A stretch of 64,000 bases of DNA, taken from the NCBI GenBank assembly GCA_963556255.1, contig OY744614.1, positions 33,272,832-33,336,831 of the forward strand, in the 5' to 3' direction. Numbering within the stretch: position 1 is the first letter of the stretch; each line of letters begins with the position of its first letter. The stretch comes from Allolobophora icterica. Taxonomy: Eukaryota > Annelida > Clitellata > Crassiclitellata > Lumbricidae. Below the pieces are notes generated by a model. The model was not told the origin of the DNA. It worked only from the letters and a program-made list of their open reading frames with translations, and ran no database searches. The position numbers were made by a program, and so were the translations under genes. Shown here in pieces: positions 23,206-34,254 of the stretch.

Positions 23206-26200
23206 ATTAAACTGATGCATGTGACAAGACGCACGTAAAAAGATACAGCAGCAGATGAGAGAATGCCAAAGACGAAAACAGACACGCACTCTCGTAAACC
23301 TGAGCGTTTCCTTGTCAGCTGCAGATGCCTAAGCTTCTGTACTTACCTGTCGAGAAATAGGATCTCCATTAGCATCCCTACACAAGTCACCGATGTCTCA
23401 AATTCGCAGGGACGCAGGCGAAAGCCACAGCTGCCCAGGAATCCCCGATCGCACCTGCCCTTTCTTCGCCTTGTCAATGTTCATGTACGCTTTGTTACCT
23501 AACAGTTATTGTATTCGGCGAGAGTTTCCAGTCTTCGGCTATGATTGCATTTGGCAACAACAGCCTGTCTTAGTCAAACGCTGTTGCAGGTTCTGCTGCG
23601 CAGTCTTTATTTCGGCAGATTTGTCTGCATGCTTTCCACTTCAAAGTTAGAGGTTTCGACGATTTTGTGACAAGCAACGTTAATAACAGTTTTGCATTGT
23701 ATAAAGATCTGTGAGTATATAGATCATTCAGCTTTACGGCTCTAAAATGACTTGTACGCATTATAGACAAGTTTAACGTTTCTTTTCCATTGGAAGTCTT
23801 GCCAGAAGGCCTGCGCGTGGTAGGCCTACTAATTCATTCATTCATTCATTCGGAAATTTAATATATATAGCGCACCTTCGAGAAACCTAATCTGAAGCGC
23901 TCCCAGCCCAGCCTAATAGAATTTGTACAGCGTAATCATTAGAGACGTTGCAGCAACAGAGGCCATGGAAATCTAACACTTCATCCATATTGTCAAATAT
24001 TTTAATATTCGCGCTGCAACGAGATTTATGCAATTCAAAGAACTTGTGCGTGCACACACAATCGAACATATAGTTAAGAATTAATTTTCGTTTTATTCCA
24101 TTTTGTGTTTTTTTTCTCTTACTCTGTTCGAGCACTGATTGTGCATGCAGGGACAAGGCAGCTGGGTTTACCTGGATATATATGGTTAAGATTTAGCCAA
24201 TGTCTAGTCTTCAGTGTTCAGTTATTCCCAAGAGTTTATTTTTTAAGCCATTAGCCATCTGTACCTACAATACCACGGATTAGTAGGCCCCTCTCTAAGC
24301 GGGACTTGTGTCCCTTCAAGGTTCCTACTGTTTCCCCACGCTTATCACCACATATCGCCCGTTTTGAACACTACTTGTAAATACATGAAGATTGTCATAA
24401 ATGTGACAAATGTCTTTTTTTTAACAATTAACTGATTTGATTTGATTTGAAATGTTGAAACTTTAAAAGGCAACTTCTAAAGGGGTGAGCGATGTCTTCT
24501 GGCTAACGTGTTGTACTGTCAATCTATAGTGTTGGGGGTGAATATGTTGTTGAGGTGTGAAATCGGAAACAAACCGAGCTCGATCGATGGTCTAGCTTCG
24601 TGCACAAGCATACAATGCGGCCATAAGCTCATTAGAGTTGACGAGTAATTCTATTTAGTGTTAAGAATGTGCTAACTAGCGTAGATTTAAAAATTCAGTT
24701 TGCAGCTGCAGACCGGAGGGACATATCGATCAAATGGATAAAAGCTCCAACGTCTTTACCGGACAGAGGTAGGCTGTACAGTGTGCATGGATCATACAAA
24801 CGTTTCATAGATTAAAATAATATTGAAATTAAAACTAGTGTTGCTATTAATTAATTTTATTAAATTTAAATATCAATAATTAAACCTATGTTAAATATTA
24901 ATACAACTTTTAGCTATAAATAATAAAAAATATTTACGAGTCAAGCTGATATTTTTCATTTACTCCAGATATAATTTTAAATCCTAAGGAATTACTTCTG
25001 CCTTGGGTATAATATTAGTATATATATATATATATATATTTGAAGTCAGTAATATCGAGGGGGCATAAGCAAAGGCGTACCTTAAACACCTAAGCAGTGG
25101 GTGAGACCTATTTAATTAAGATCAACGGCTCTGGTTGGTCAAGTTAACGCTCTCATAAGGAACACGCGTTACCTAGGCCTATATATTTCTGGAATAATTT
25201 CCCTATGGACCTGTGATACGTACTCCCTAGTGTAATTTTCTCTGCCTCTTTTCTGCAAACAGTTTAAAACCATTCAATTCGATCGCGCTGCTGTCTTGTC
25301 AGATAGGAGCGACTCTGAGAAACTCTATCCGAAGAGGGGCCATGGAAATTTGTAATTAGAATTGCAGTTATAGTTACCATCAGAGTCGGCCATTCACAGT
25401 TTCAACTCTGCGTTCAGAGTTCGGGTCTCGATTCGCCATCGATCAACTGTGGACTGTTTGTTGTCGGTCGAAAGCGAAGTCTAATCTACAAAGACAATAC
25501 GTTATCCGTTAATTGCCTGATTACTGTTCGGTTGCTTTTTGCGCTCTGATCGCAAGAGTCATCGATCAACCCCATGGACCTTCGAATACCTGCGAGAACG
25601 ACGGTGACTCATCACAGCAGCGCATTATACAACAAATGCATCTATGCGCCATGCTTACTTATGTAGCAAATTCGTTGCATATATATATTAGCGCTACAGA
25701 AATGAGTGATTGCTTTAACAGTTCGGGTAAATTTTTAACGTAGCAAAGCATCTGGCGATCAGCGATTGTCGAGCTACCGATGGTTTTGAAGAGATCGATT
25801 GCTGGCCGTGCAATGCAGCGTGTGAACCGAAATGTGTTTCATCCGTAGCCTACTTGCGTTGAGTAATTGGCCTATACCCTTCGCTTTTCAGAGATATCAT
25901 AAAAGGCGTTATGTTTTATGTGTGATCAATACATGCATACATACATTGCTCGTGAATAGGCTGGTGCCCTGCGCTTGGCCTTCGAGTGGCGCTTTAGAAG
26001 TTTGGAGATAACGAATATGATTACGATTCAGGGCCTAAAATAGTGTGTTTTCTTAAATAAAGTCGAGAGTGCATGCAGTTGACTTCTCTGTGGTGTGCAG
26101 CGTGTAGTGTGAATTTCTAGGAGATTAGCTCAACTACATATTACACAATTTCATTCTATTACCTAAAATTTTACTTACCGCGTCAAGTACATACTTTGTA

Positions 26201-26604
26201 CGATATAGTTTTCACGTCCTCGTTCCGTCTCGCTCTCGGTCTTGCGGAAAATGTCATGACGACCCCAACCACCGAACGATGTTGGGACTCTCCCCAGACC
26301 CCCTCTGGGAGAACGTGTAGCCTATACCTGCCTTCCCTCGGGTACCCTTGCCGACAGTTTAAGGAAGAGTGCATATGTATTTCCGAGTATTTTGGCACTG
26401 CATACATAGGGTCTATATATGTATAGATGCGTGCATTCATGATATGTACTCACATTGACCTACACGGTGTTTTAAATCCTTTGCAAGTGAGACTGCAGGT
26501 CGTGAACCTTTGTCGGTCGTTGTAAGGACAGAGGGTCGATCTTTTGTGTCATTTTCTGTCTGGTTGTATAGAGGTTTGTTTCCAGATCATATTTTTATTT
26601 CACC
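23206..26604. other. No host gene recognised
   Basis: Contains an (ATTC)n-tailed retroelement 3' end at about 23826-23905 (ends with GAAGCGCTCCCAGCCC on +), a short (TA)n at ~25018-25040, and a family-C retroelement end at ~25950-26032 (GGTGCCCTGCGCTTGGCC, then GGCGCTTTAGAA). The remaining frames are under 90 codons with no motifs. Confidence 0.5.
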
Positions 26605-27182
26605 CGTATGTTAGGGCAGGGCAGGACATGTTAGGGCAGGCTATAATCATGTTTTTTTAAATTTCACCTGTATGTTAGGGCAGGGCAGGACATGTTAGGG
26701 CAGGGTATGCTCATATTTTTTTTATTTCACCCTTATGTTAGGGCAGGGCAGGACATGTTAGGGCAGGGTATAATCATATTTTTTTATTTCACCCTTATGT
26801 TAGGGCAGGGCAGGACATGTTAGGGCAGGCTATAATCATATTTTTTATTTCACCCTTATGTTAGGGCAGGGCAGGACATGTTAGGGCAGGGTATGCTCAT
26901 ATTTTTTTTATTTCACCCTTATGTTAGGGCAGGGCAGGACATGTTAGGGCAGGGTATAATCATATTTTTTTTCTCACCCTTATGTTAGGGCAGGGCAGGA
27001 CATGTTAGGGCAGGCTATAATCATATTTTTTATTTCACCCTTATGTTAGGGCAGGGCAGGACATGTTAGGGCAGGGTATGCTCATATTTTTTTATTTCAC
27101 CCTTATGGTTAGGGCAGAGCAGGACATGTTAGGGCAGGGTATAATCATATTTTTTTTCACCCGTATGTTAGGGCAGGGCCTA
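26605..27182. repeat. ~62-bp G-rich minisatellite, about nine copies
   Basis: Each unit holds two GTTAGGGCAGGG blocks (one GGGCAGGGCAGGACAT, one GGGCAGG followed by TATAATC or TATGCTC) plus a T-run and ATTTCACCCTTAT. Even- and odd-numbered units differ at the GGGTATGC versus (C/G)TATAAT position, indicating higher-order expansion. TTAGGG appears but not as tandem hexamers, so this is not a telomere. Confidence 0.96.
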
Positions 27183-27929
27183 TGTCTACATGCTTGTCAG
27201 TCTGATAGTTTCTCTAGAGCTTTGTCCCTGTGTATGTGCTCCAGTTTGTAATTTAATTCATTCGTTCATTCGTTCGTTCAATCGTTCTGTCATTTGTCCT
27301 TCTCGTGCTTTCTTAAAGCATTCTTTTATTCGTTTAATTCATACGTTCTTCCATTCGTTGATTATTTCTTTTGTTCATTCATTAATCCATTCCTGATCAT
27401 TATTCGTGTTCGTCTGCTTCTCATCGTTAGTTCGTCTGTTTCTGGGTGTGCGTGTTGCTCTCAGTCCGTCTAATTATTGCGTTTCCGACTGCCTGCGATC
27501 GTGTCTTTTCTACCTCCAGCTTATTTCGTTTCCTAGCAACAGACTGCAATTAATGAAATGACGAAAGGAAACCCTTCGAAGAACTCCGTTTTGCCTTCTC
27601 TCGTTTACAGAATCCGAATGCTCACGACGATAGAATTATATTGTTCTGTATACATCCACTTAAAACTCAACCTAATATGGAGCCCATATAGGACTCATAT
27701 TCCCCTTGGAGCCCATTTGGAGCCACGGTGACGACGCCGCTATATCTTTGGTGCGGCTTTTGCCGTACCACTTTTTCAGGTGGCACAGTAACATCATACT
27801 TTTGCCGTACCACTTCTTGTCTGTTAAAAGCTTCGACCCACTAATTTTCCGTATTACTTTTTTTATTCGTGACGCCGCCATTGTTTGGAGCCCATATTGG
27901 CTCTCGTGCTGAGTCGTGCATTCCATATT
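27183..27929. other. No gene; (ATTC/GTTC)n tract
   Basis: A degenerate TTCATTCGTTCG array at about 27256-27400. The rest is unique. Confidence 0.5.
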
Positions 27930-28174
27930 CAGTGGCGGCCTTAGGATATTTCGGGCCCCGTGCAGAGTATACTGTTTGGGCCCCACATGACATAAGTCAA
28001 ATTATTTTTCATTGCTTATCATGTTATTTTAGTAGATTGTTAACAAGTACAACAAGTCAAATTTAACTATTCACAATAATTCTGTTCATGTTAATTTTCT
28101 GACATTTTTCGGACCCCTCAAAATTGCGGGCCCCGTGCGACCGCACGGTTCGCACGCCCCTAAGGCCGGTACTG
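27930..28174. mobile_element. hAT-type MITE, GGCCTTAGG family
   Basis: A 245-bp element with inverted ends CAGTGGCGGCCTTAGG ... CCTAAGGCCGGTACTG and internal GGGCCCCGTGC repeats. Flanking CCATATT occurs on both sides, offset by one base, so the duplication is slightly imperfect. Confidence 0.8.
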
Positions 28175-28179
28175 CCATA

Positions 28180-28345
28180 TTGCTGCCCACAAGGAATGGA
28201 ATCTCCTACCAACGTCTCTTCGATGCACGAACTCTATCTCTTCCTTTACGAAACGCCTCAAAACTCACTATTTTTCATTGGCTTTCAAGAATTTGGATAT
28301 CCAAATGCTCTTCACCCACCTGACAACTGAGTTACGGCACCTCAG
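28180..28345 (+). mobile_element. LINE 3' coding remnant
   Basis: The + strand frame reads KEWNLLPTSLRCTNSISS then FTKRLKTHYF, a typical non-LTR reverse-transcriptase end (WN.LP......F+..LK). No intact upstream domains. 28346-28929 shows nothing further. Confidence 0.6.
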
Positions 28346-28929
28346 CTTCGCATTTCTGTGATTTTTCGCGCGTTAAAAATATTTGTAGGGCTTTAATAAT
28401 TAATCCCCTGAGGGAATACATGTACCTCAGGAAGAAAATAATAATGCTGAGTTAATTGATTGACGCCTGGACTGGGGCGAAAACGTGCTAATAGTGAAGG
28501 CAGCTTACGCCTATAAATTGCCTGATTATTTGTAGGAATTTTGTAAAATGTTTACAATATTTTAGCAATAATAGTATCAGTAGTTCTAGACAAGACTGCA
28601 GGGTAATGTTAAGCAGGCAGCGTGAGCTCATCGCTCTTTCATAAGGCTACTCGCCTCTAGCATCAATCGTTCTCAGTGCCGACACAGCGCAGCTGCTGTT
28701 GCGAATCGGTGAATTGTTCCAACTAACAAGCGCCGACACTCCGAACTGCATTCGAAAGGGAAATTAATAGCACCGCTTGCCACCATAGCACTTCATAATA
28801 AACAACGGTGAAGCATCATGCTGGTCACCTTTCCACGCACAAAATAATGATTCGACCCAGACGTTGGATGTCCGCGGCCACTACAGTTCAACACCATCTA
28901 CATTCATCTTTGGACCATTGTTGCTGTAG

Positions 28930-29303
28930 ACTATTAAGGGAAACCCACAGCTAGGTGACATGTTATCTACGGAAACCCATAGGTGACATGTTATCCATTA
29001 TCTACGGAACCCCATAGGTGACATGTTATCTACGGGAATCCATTGGTGACATGCTTGCCATCTTTAATCTAGGTCGTTTGCTTCCATTGGCCCTGCTCTT
29101 TGGAATGGGCTTCCTCCGTTTGTTCGTTCTTCTATTCTCTCAGGTAGCGTCTCTTCCTCTTTTACCTTTCTTAAAACTTGCTTTTTCTCTCGGGGTCTAT
29201 CGCACTGGGAGCGCTTCTGAATGGCCCTCCCGCTAGAAGCGCTTTATAAATATCCGAATACAATACAATACAATACAATCTACGGAAACCATAGGCGATA
29301 TTC
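28930..29303. repeat. ~32-bp tandem repeat interrupted by a LINE insertion
   Basis: Units of TAGGTGACATGTTATCTACGG with ~11 more bases occur four times up to ~29052. The array resumes as ATCTACGGAAACCATAGGCG at 29278, immediately after a LINE 3' end. The LINE therefore landed inside a pre-existing array. Confidence 0.8.
29056..29278 (+). mobile_element. LINE-A 3' end, (ATACA)n tail
   Basis: Ends in GGGAGCGCTTCTGAATGGCC, then GCGCTTTATAAATATCCG and ATACAATACAATACAAT. It is almost identical to the copy at 62945-63320 (minus strand) and similar to 51606-51780. The coding part, read from the better-preserved copy, is FASIGPALWNELPPFF then FLKTCFFS. Confidence 0.85.
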
Positions 29304-30206
29304 TACCAGGGACGTAACTTTGGCCTAAAAAGTGAAGGTACCATGCAGTTTCTTCTGCACTTTCGCTTTTCGCATGGAGACCATTTGGACATATTACCCT
29401 GCCAGTATTCTCATTAATTTTTGTGTCAATTAAACAAGCCATCTTTTTAATTGCAGTATTAGTTTAATAGGGGCTTACATCATTTTTGTCGCGCTTCTTA
29501 ACAACTCAGAAACGCCCTAAATTTAATAATTGCTCATTCATATCCAGTTGTCATGACAATGCGGCAGCCATCGAGACAGACACTTCAAGCCATATTTAAC
29601 CCAAAATACTTACACTTTTACTTTTAACTCTCCAGCTGGAATGGAAATTGAGTCAACTTCAGGATAATTTACTCTCCGAAGTTGACCATGGAACAACTAA
29701 ATGACTTTCAATCTCACTTAAACTGTGAGATCATGAAACGCTGATATACGGATTTGTAACTGATGAAGAATATAGAACCTTGCGCTACATCTCCACATCC
29801 CGATATGACTAAGATGACAACCATAAGGCAGAGAGTAAGGGTGATGTCAGATCTTTCCAAGAAGACTGCAGTCATGACCCAGATCTGTGGCGCCTTCAGC
29901 GAGCGGGCCGGTTACGGCGGTCAGTCTTTCGGGTGACCTGTGTGGCTGAAAGTCTGCCTGTCTGATGGCCTGTGACTCACTTCGTCTGGCTCTCAGTTTA
30001 CCTGTGTATCTTAGTACTCTAGTACTTTTGTGGCACATACTGTATACCCTGTCTACATACACGAAGCAAGGCGGAGACTGCGATCTCTGGGAGGGCACAA
30101 TAAAATACTGATTGGCATTGTTTGAAAAGTGGGGGGTACGGTTCTCTCCAGTCCAAAAAGTGGGAGCTACGGGTACCCCTCGTGCCCGCCACAAATTACG
30201 CCTATG
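29304..30206. mobile_element. Long relative of MITE family M1
   Basis: The left end CAGGGACGTAACTTTGGCCT with AAAAAGTGAAGGTACC, and the right end (30050-30206) with AAATTACGCCTATG, match the M1 termini in inverted relation. About 700 bp of internal sequence is partly shared with 33800-33970 and 36750-36970 (the ACTGATGAAGRATATAGAA block). This looks like a longer ancestor from which the ~190-bp M1 MITEs derive. No transposase frame seen. Confidence 0.55.
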
Positions 30207-31014
30207 TAAATGGTAACAAGTATTACTATATTAGCTGTCAAATTAAACATAACTTGAATTAAAGTCTGGCCAGTGTTGGTTGAAAGCCCACTCACCACGA
30301 CAAGGTCCTGGCCTGCGAGTGAGGGATTAGTAGGTTAATTTAACACAATGCGATTAAATTAGATGTTAGTAGTGCCAAATCCACAGGCCAGGTATGGGAT
30401 GGTCTTCATAACAGCCTATAACAATAATTTAAATTTCATTGAATTTTCCAGCTAATTTTTCTCAGGTTATCAGCATAACAGCAGATCGTGAAAGAGACAA
30501 AAGGATTAATCTGAATTCCTCTGAACAATTCTCTGAAAAATCTTAATTTAATTCAATTATTTTTATTTTTAAAGCAAATTTTCACTTTAGTTTATCTGAA
30601 ATTAATGAATAGTTATATCAGGCAAATCTCAAACTTCCAAAAGTTGTAAGCAAATTTTCAGTGAAGCGCAAAGGTTTTGCAGTTTGTTAAATTTTGAAAG
30701 CTGCAGCTGGATGTAACAATGTTTGAGCCCGATCATCAGAATATAAAATTATTAACAATGCCCATTGCGCTTGTACAAAGGAATACTTTCCATAAACTGT
30801 AGGCTGGGTATTTCTTTTAGCGGCTTTGCAAGGGTATGCTTGGAATTTTATATCAAATTCATTTACAATATCGTGGATCTAACACAAGGTGTTAGTAAAT
30901 TAACAAAATTTAATATAGTCGTTTCGTTTTAGAAGTCATATAGATAATAATTAAACAGCTCATTCTTTGAAGGCCGACAGTTAATCCTCCTCGTTCTGTA
31001 CTGGCTTTTCCTTT
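30207..31014. other. Nothing recognised
   Basis: AT-rich unique sequence. Confidence 0.45.
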
Positions 31015-31200
31015 GAAAAGATAATGTTCCAAACTTCCAATTGTTTTTGCAGCATTCATATCTCTTGAAGCATAGATGATGTCGAATGTTCCAAACTTCG
31101 TTTGCAGCATTCAGTTCTTTTGAAGCATAGATGTCGAATGTTCCAAACGTCCAATTGTCTTTACAGCATTCATTTCTTTTGAAGCATAGATTTCGTTTTC
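31015..31200. repeat. ~62-bp tandem repeat, three copies
   Basis: GTTCCAAACTTCCAATTGT ... GCAGCATTCA ... TTTTGAAGCATAGATG is repeated three times with minor changes. Confidence 0.85.
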
Positions 31201-31389
31201 TTCTGTCCTGTCGGTACTTTTCAATTTGATCTGGACTTGTCTTTGGTGGTGATGAGGGAAACGATGAAGTTCGCAGTGGATGGGCAACGATGAGACCATG
31301 CTAAGCCGCCATGCTAATGTTCTAATGTTCTGTATTTCTTATAAACTAAAATTTGTTCAACCCATAAAGTGTCTCTAAGAAGCAGAACA

Positions 31390-32010
31390 ACAGAATCTGA
31401 ATTTCAAATACCTAGTGTCTTCTTTTCTGCGCTTTGCTTTGTTGAAGTTGGCTTTGCTTTACTGTTTGTCATACTTAAGTTGACTTTCTGGGTGCTGCAA
31501 TTTTTATTTGCTGAAAACACTCCCTTCAATACTCAATTACTTTAAAGATAGAAACAGATAAAAAGCTAAGTTTAAATAAATCTACAAGCTTGTCTTCACG
31601 TCTATGCTTTTAAGTTTTTTTTAAATAGAAAAACAGAACAGAAGAAACTGAATTAAGAATACCTGGTGTCTTCTTCTTTTCTGAGCTTTGCTTTGTTGAA
31701 GATGGCTTTGCTTTTTTGGTGCCTTTCTGGATTTTTTAAATGTTTATTTGGTGAAAACACCCCTTCAACCATCAATTTATTTAAAGATAAAAGCAGATTT
31801 ATAAAAGCTATGTTTAAATATACAATATGATGTTCATTAGCTCTTAAGCTTTCTTTCATAAAGCTATAAAAAGAAGAATCTAAATTTCAAAATACCTGTC
31901 TTTAAGATATAAAACACAAGAATCTGAATATGAAAAACCTGGTATCTTCTGTTTTGGGCTTTACTTGAAAGCTGACTTTCTGAATGTAATCTCCTGGGCT
32001 TTGCTTTGAG
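31390..32010. repeat. Large tandem duplication (~240-bp unit)
   Basis: TACCTRGTGTCTTCTTTTCTG, then GCTTTGCTTTGTTGAAG and GGCTTTGCTTT, recurs near 31410 and 31662. A third, more diverged copy starts near 31935. Internal GGTGAAAACACYCCTTCAA is shared too. Non-coding. Confidence 0.7.
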
Positions 32011-32169
32011 GTTGCCTTTGTCTTGATCTTCGCTGTAATCTAATCTAATGTATAGACTTCTATAGCGCCGTTTTCATAAAGCATATGGCAGCAATTGAAA
32101 CTTTATGTATCACTGTCTGTCTATCGTACACTGCGCTCCGATTCGAGCTGCAATTTTTAATTGGTTGTT

Positions 32170-32760
32170 GTTTGGTTCAACGATTGATGAAAACAGCGGT
32201 TGCGGTACAGAGATCAGAACACGTTTAGCAAAGGGTTATGCAGTAGCTACGGACCTCAAAAGGATATGGAGGAGTCATGATCTAACAAATAAAACGAAGC
32301 TAAAGTTGTGGAAGACACTGGTTTGGCCTGTGGCCATATATGGATGCGAGAGCTGGACATTGAGGAAGGAGGAGGCAAGAAGAATAGAGGCATTCGAGAT
32401 GAAGTGTCTGAGATTGATTATGAATATATCTTGGACGGAAATGCGGTCAAATGAATGGGTATTGGAAGCAGCAGGAGTAGAGAGGAATTTACTGAGGACG
32501 GTGAAGGAAAGAAAAATGATATATTTTGGACACGTCGTGAGAAGAGAAGGCGCATGCATGGAGAAAGACATCATACAGGGCACACTGCCGGGAGCCCGGA
32601 AAAGAGGAAGACCGAGAACAAACTGGCTGGGCAACATAAAAGAATGGATGGGATTGGCAATGGGAGAATTGTTAAGACTGACGGAGGACAGGAGGCGTTG
32701 GAGGAACATTGTGCATGATGCGGCCGAACCTCGAACCGAGGATGGCTGAGAGCAGAGAGA
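32170..32760 (+). mobile_element. RTE-like non-LTR retrotransposon, C-terminal remnant
   Basis: A frame of about 180 residues reads LKLWKTLVWPVAIYGCESW, then RRIEAFEMKCLR, ISWTEMRSNEWVL, YFGHVVRREG and RKRGRPRTNWLGNIKEWMG. This is the thumb/C-terminal part of RTE-clade reverse transcriptases (YGCESWT, KCLRR, GHVxRR, GRPRxxW). The catalytic palm and endonuclease are absent upstream. The frame stays open to 32749, suggesting a fairly young truncated insertion. Codon use is lysine/arginine-rich like other copies of such elements. Confidence 0.9.
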
Positions 32761-34015
32761 GGGAAAGACCTACACTGGGCAGGATCGAAATGTATAGGGC
32801 AAATGTACATATTCCTTGATGGGATATACTTCGCAGCAGAGGAGATAACTTCCTCCTACAAATCTCAACTTATTTTTACTTACTCTTCCTCTTATAAACT
32901 GCGTTTTTCTGCCTCCTGTTCTTTCTGTAAAATAATATTTAATGCTTTATGCAACAAAGATCCATTCTTATACTTTACCAGCTACAGGATAGACCTAATC
33001 ATATGCAGTAAATTATATTTACCTGCCTCTCACGATTAACTTGAACGAGTTTTCTTCAAAATATACTTACTATCTCTTTGTAGTTTTAATCTGAAACAAT
33101 TAATTGAAAATTGTCTTCATATAAAGGCATCGTGTATATGCATTCTACCTTTTCAAATAAGCGTTTGACTTTACAAGCGTTACCATGGCAAAGGGGATTA
33201 TGTCATAGTATCCTTTGTTTTATAAGATGACGTCATCGATAATTATCCAATCACAGAACAAATGTTGATCACGTGCATTTTGTGTCCAATCATTTTCGGT
33301 TTCCCATAGGCGTTATTTTCGGATAGAATGAGGGGTATTTGCATGGCGTAACTTTAGTCTAAAAAGTGTGGGATACCAATTGCTTCTCCTCTTAGACAAA
33401 ATAAATACGACTTATGAACAAGAACTCACAATTTTACCCTTCCCGCTAAAGATAAATGCAATTCTATTCCTCGTGTTTTGTTCAAAGATGCGTTCTAATT
33501 TAACGCATCTCTCTTTTGCGTTATTGTCAGCTGGATTTGGTGAATTAAACAAATAATGATGGTTTTACTTTCGCTTTTTGCGAAAATACACCATTTTTTG
33601 ACATATGACGTCCCCTGCCAGTAACTAATTATGAAACACTTAGCCTACTTCCATAACGGCAATTTTATCCTTCTAGGCTTAATCTACTCGTTTTCGTTTT
33701 AGAACAAATTTATCCATTTTCCCTATCATCAAAGTTGGAACACGACGTGTATAAGTCAAAAATCATCAAAGCTTATTTTATGTAACGGAAGGAGCTTTCT
33801 GCAGCTAACCGGCTCGGATATATTATTTAACCAGGACAGTTATTGATTCTGAGATTGCGAGGAGACTGAAGGGTGAGGAGTCATTTAAACTTTTAAAGGC
33901 CGACAATACGAGTGTGGGTCCATATACGAATTTGTAACTGATGAAGGATATAGAAACTTGCGCTGTATAAATTTGGAGTTTACGCTTACGGTTGGTTCTG
34001 TTTGTTTTCTCGAAG
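32761..34015. other. No gene; M1-related fragments upstream of the channel gene
   Basis: CCATAGGCGTTATTTTC (33305) and GGCGTAACTTTAGTCTAAAAAGTG (33345) are M1-type end sequences. The 33800-33970 block matches the interior of the long M1 relatives at 29304 and 36678. I could not find the channel's N-terminal exon here. Confidence 0.5.
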
Positions 34016-34254
34016 GTGGTTGCGTCGTTGGTCCCGTCTCCTATCGGTTGGCATGGAAGTGATCGATCCCTACTCACGCCTCTACTTCGCTTGGCTGAGC
34101 GTCATCGCGTCGTCTGTCCTCTACAACTTCGTCTGTCTCGTCTTTCGGTCCGTCTTCTGGCAGATCCAACAACAGTTCCTCGGTCTGTGGCTGACCGTCG
34201 ACTACCTGAGCGACGCCGTCTACGTCCTCGATATGGTCGTCCGATCGACAACAG
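34016..34254 (+). CDS. CNGA: CNG channel exon a: S1-S2
   Basis: The acceptor is TTTTCTCGAAG and the donor ACAACAG|GTCATG (phase 1 out). It encodes VIDPYSRLYFAW (start of S1), the S1-S2 linker and LWLTVDYLSDAVYVLDMVV (S2), ending RSTTG. The first base completes a codon from an upstream exon not found here. Confidence 0.9.

Noticed and set aside
26605..27182. Possible internal telomere track
   Set aside because: TTAGGG occurs once or twice per 62-bp unit, not as contiguous hexamers.
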